Source of the DNA: Channa striata
Lineage: Eukaryota > Chordata > Actinopteri > Anabantiformes > Channidae
Length of the DNA: 64,000 nucleotides
Reading direction: 5' to 3'
Assembly (NCBI GenBank): GCA_033026295.1
Contig: CM065183.1
Span: 13,494,657 to 13,558,656, forward strand
Position numbers and translations under genes: made by a program. The notes beneath the pieces were generated by a model that was given only the letters and a program-made list of their open reading frames with translations, searched no databases and was not told the DNA's origin. Positions 61,901 through 64,000 of the stretch are shown one piece after another (the stretch's first letter is position 1; every line of letters starts with the position of its first letter).

Positions 61901-63725
61901 ACTCCAGGTTGTTACATACAGCTATAAAACTAACAACTATCCTGCTCTGGGATGGGAAAGTATAAAAATATACAAGAGAACTGAAATTGGAACTAAAAAC
62001 TTTATGGTTACTGGTCAAAGTTCTTGTGCTGTGTGTCTAAATTAAGCCCATTAAAAGATTATCAAACACAGTTTTTATCATTTGAGATGCAGGCAAGAAT
62101 ATCATTTTCATACAAACCAAACTAGCAAGTGAAATTTAATGCTGGAGCAACAGTTTGCACAGATGTTGCACTGGTACTTCAATAATTTTGAGACTTTATG
62201 ATATAAAGCGATGCAAACTTTCCGGTGTAAAGCTCTCAGATTAAGTGCCAGCAGCTTTGTTTACAGTAATTGCAGCCACGTCTCAACATTAGTGATTTAT
62301 TGATATTTAATTTCTACATTTTTAAATAAGGTTATACCATGCTTGACATATTCTCCATCTGAGCTACTGCCATATTTTAAAACACTTCATACCCACACAT
62401 GAGAGACATGCTCTTCACAACGCAACCCACCAGGGAAACAAGGGCAAAAAGGGAGAAAAACACTCTCTGTGTCTCAGCATTTGCTTTGATGCAAAAAGTG
62501 CATCATAGCAAAAGGCTTTTGTGATTTAGGTGCTAAGCTTTTAATGTCTGGGCTCGATATTTCCTAGTGCTTTTTACACAGGTGAAAACTGAAATCCAAT
62601 CTTGTACAAAACTAGGTCACTTTTCCCAAATCTCACCTTCCTCTGTGCTTCTGTATAGCACCAGCTGTCAGGAATGTACAAAACAACTTTGGTAAATATG
62701 ATTAAAGATTCTTAGATGAGCAGGAAAGCCTATGCACATGGGGGGGATAAAGAAGGTATACCTCCTCATGAAACCTGTCCGTGGAGGAGAAGGACAAGGC
62801 ATGAATGATAGCAGGAGGATTGTAGAAATTGCAAGGATGACAACATATAGCTCATCAGTGGATATGCTGTGCGTATTTTTCTAAAGAAGCTTATCTGGAG
62901 CTCAAATATTTTATTTCACAAGCTTTTTATGAAGTTCCATTGGGAGTTGCCACCAAAATACTGCAGATATAGCTTCTCACATAAGAACCCCAAAAATATT
63001 AAAGGAGAAAATGTATCACATTGTTTCAGATGTGGCTGTATAATTCTACGAAAAATAACCACGTCGTGTCGAGTGTATGTTACATGATGACATGACATGA
63101 TGTCACAGACAGCGAGTGCAGCACTAGGCCATTACTGCTCAGGTCTTTAGTTTGTGAACGGATTGTGTGTTTTTGCTGGAACTGTATTAAATTAGGTCAA
63201 GGAAGGTTGACTAATTATACAGAATCATATATAAAAGTTTATTAACTTCTAATACAATGAACCAGTTAGTACAAATACTGCTGCTGGAAGCTGATGTAAA
63301 AGATGGTTAAAAACAGTGGTGGCAATGCTCTGAGGGGTCTCATTTGCATTTTAAACAGTGAGAGTAAAAAAGGATGCTGGGGAGCCGGAGAAAGACAAAG
63401 ACCGTGTGTGTGAGAACATAAAAATCTATCTACTAAGATTCCTTTCTTCGGCACTGTCCCTGAGCACCTAACCACAATGTATAACTTCGCCTGCTTTCTT
63501 TATTTTGGCAGCATTTATCCCACCACTTCTCAAAGTTCACATGACTAAATAATATAATGTTTAATTAATCAAAGTATTTACAATGTAGATTTTACTCTGA
63601 TAAAAATGTCCCATAACAAAATGTTGCTCTTAAAGTCTTAAAACAAAAAGTAATACCATTAAGTGGTGTGTTTAAACAGGGTTTTTTTAATTAGGAAAGG
63701 GCAAACACGCAGGGGATTTCTGGCC
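55991..63725. other. 5' flanking region, no gene recognised (part 4)
   Basis: AT-rich non-coding sequence with a 20-base poly-A run at 57954-57973 and a CATC/GGAT-type simple repeat near 59606-59622. Reading frames are short and have no recognisable domains. Confidence 0.5.
57954..57973. repeat. Poly-A run
   Basis: Twenty consecutive A. It may mark the tail of an old retroposed insertion, but no element body was recognised beside it. Confidence 0.85.
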
Positions 63726-63843
63726 TGAGATGGACTGACGATCTGCCCAGCGTGAACAGCCCAAAGAAAGCTGGGATTCCATAGGCTCCAGCCTCATGCA
63801 ATCCTGAACTGAATAAGCGGTTAAAGATATGGATGGATGAATG
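63725..63843 (+). repeat. Retroposon 3' tail (LINE/SINE) fragment
   Basis: CTGACGATCTGCCCAGCGTG, AAAGCTGGGATTCCATAGGC and then GAATAAGCGGTTAAAGATATGGATGGATGAATG follow the widespread teleost retroposon tail (GGCGACCTGTCCAGGGTG ... AGCTGGGATAGGCTCCAG ... GGATAAGCGG......ATGGATGGATG). Terminal GGAT units are usual for the family. Confidence 0.6.
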
Positions 63844-64000
63844 AAGACATGTTGTGTATATGAGAGAGCTGTCCCTTTACTTATGACATTAGTGACTATA
63901 AGTAAGATTTGTACTGTCTACACTGTACAGCACTGAAACATTTTTCTAGAAAGACCTTTAATCCTTTTAAAGAAGTTTGAGGAGCTACAGTAACTGAGCT

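Noticed and set aside
1..64000. CRISPR arrays, operons, prophage or plasmid features
   Set aside because: No regularly spaced repeats or bacterial gene organisation; introns, SINEs and Tc1/LINE remnants show this is vertebrate nuclear DNA.

Overview
The window looks like a teleost fish chromosome. It is AT-rich and intron-rich, with GT-AG splice signals, tRNA-derived SINE fragments, a decayed Tc1-like transposon, a LINE 3' end and several microsatellites. There are no bacterial-type operons, and long uninterrupted reading frames are essentially absent. All calls come from reading the sequence and from recalled family features; no database search was possible.

The only gene I can support lies on the minus strand, with its 5' end near 24.57 kb. 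It runs leftward off the window at base 1. Five coding exons are joined by canonical splice sites in matching phases: A 24567-24198, B 9261-9130, C 5688-5554, D 4819-4716 and E 2125-1953. They give one open frame of 914 nt (304 codons plus 2 nt). In order it encodes an acidic Ser/Pro-rich N-terminal stretch, one hydrophobic segment, a short linker, a degenerate four-cysteine LDL-receptor class A module and most of one MAM domain. The LDLa-to-MAM order and motifs such as ENSTG..EQRKLWH match the membrane-distal part of the ALK/LTK receptor tyrosine kinases. The glycine-rich domain, transmembrane helix and kinase would lie outside the window. I lean to alk rather than ltk, without certainty. The first MAM domain of mammalian ALK is not visible, and the hydrophobic segment starts only at about residue 64.

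The introns (0-1.95, 2.1-4.7, 4.8-5.6, 5.7-9.1 and 9.3-24.2 kb) hold repeats: a LINE 3' end near 7 kb, SINE fragments near 12.9 and 18.9 kb, a Tc1-like remnant at 23.4-23.9 kb, and a near-perfect 18-bp palindrome at 11.1 kb. The probable promoter is at about 24.75-24.95 kb. It has a CT/GA-rich tract and a perfect homeodomain palindrome (TAATTTTATTA).

From 24.6 to 64 kb I see no supportable protein-coding gene, about 39 kb of 5' flank. It contains repeats, a probable 1.39-kb element bounded by inverted repeats (36.48-37.87 kb), an A-rich strand-biased block (44.9-45.6 kb), a CCAAT/GC-box cluster (40.6 kb), a TATA box followed by a 33-codon reading frame (51.0 kb) and other possible regulatory sites. 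This layout would suit a gene desert upstream of a developmentally regulated receptor gene, but that reading is inference.
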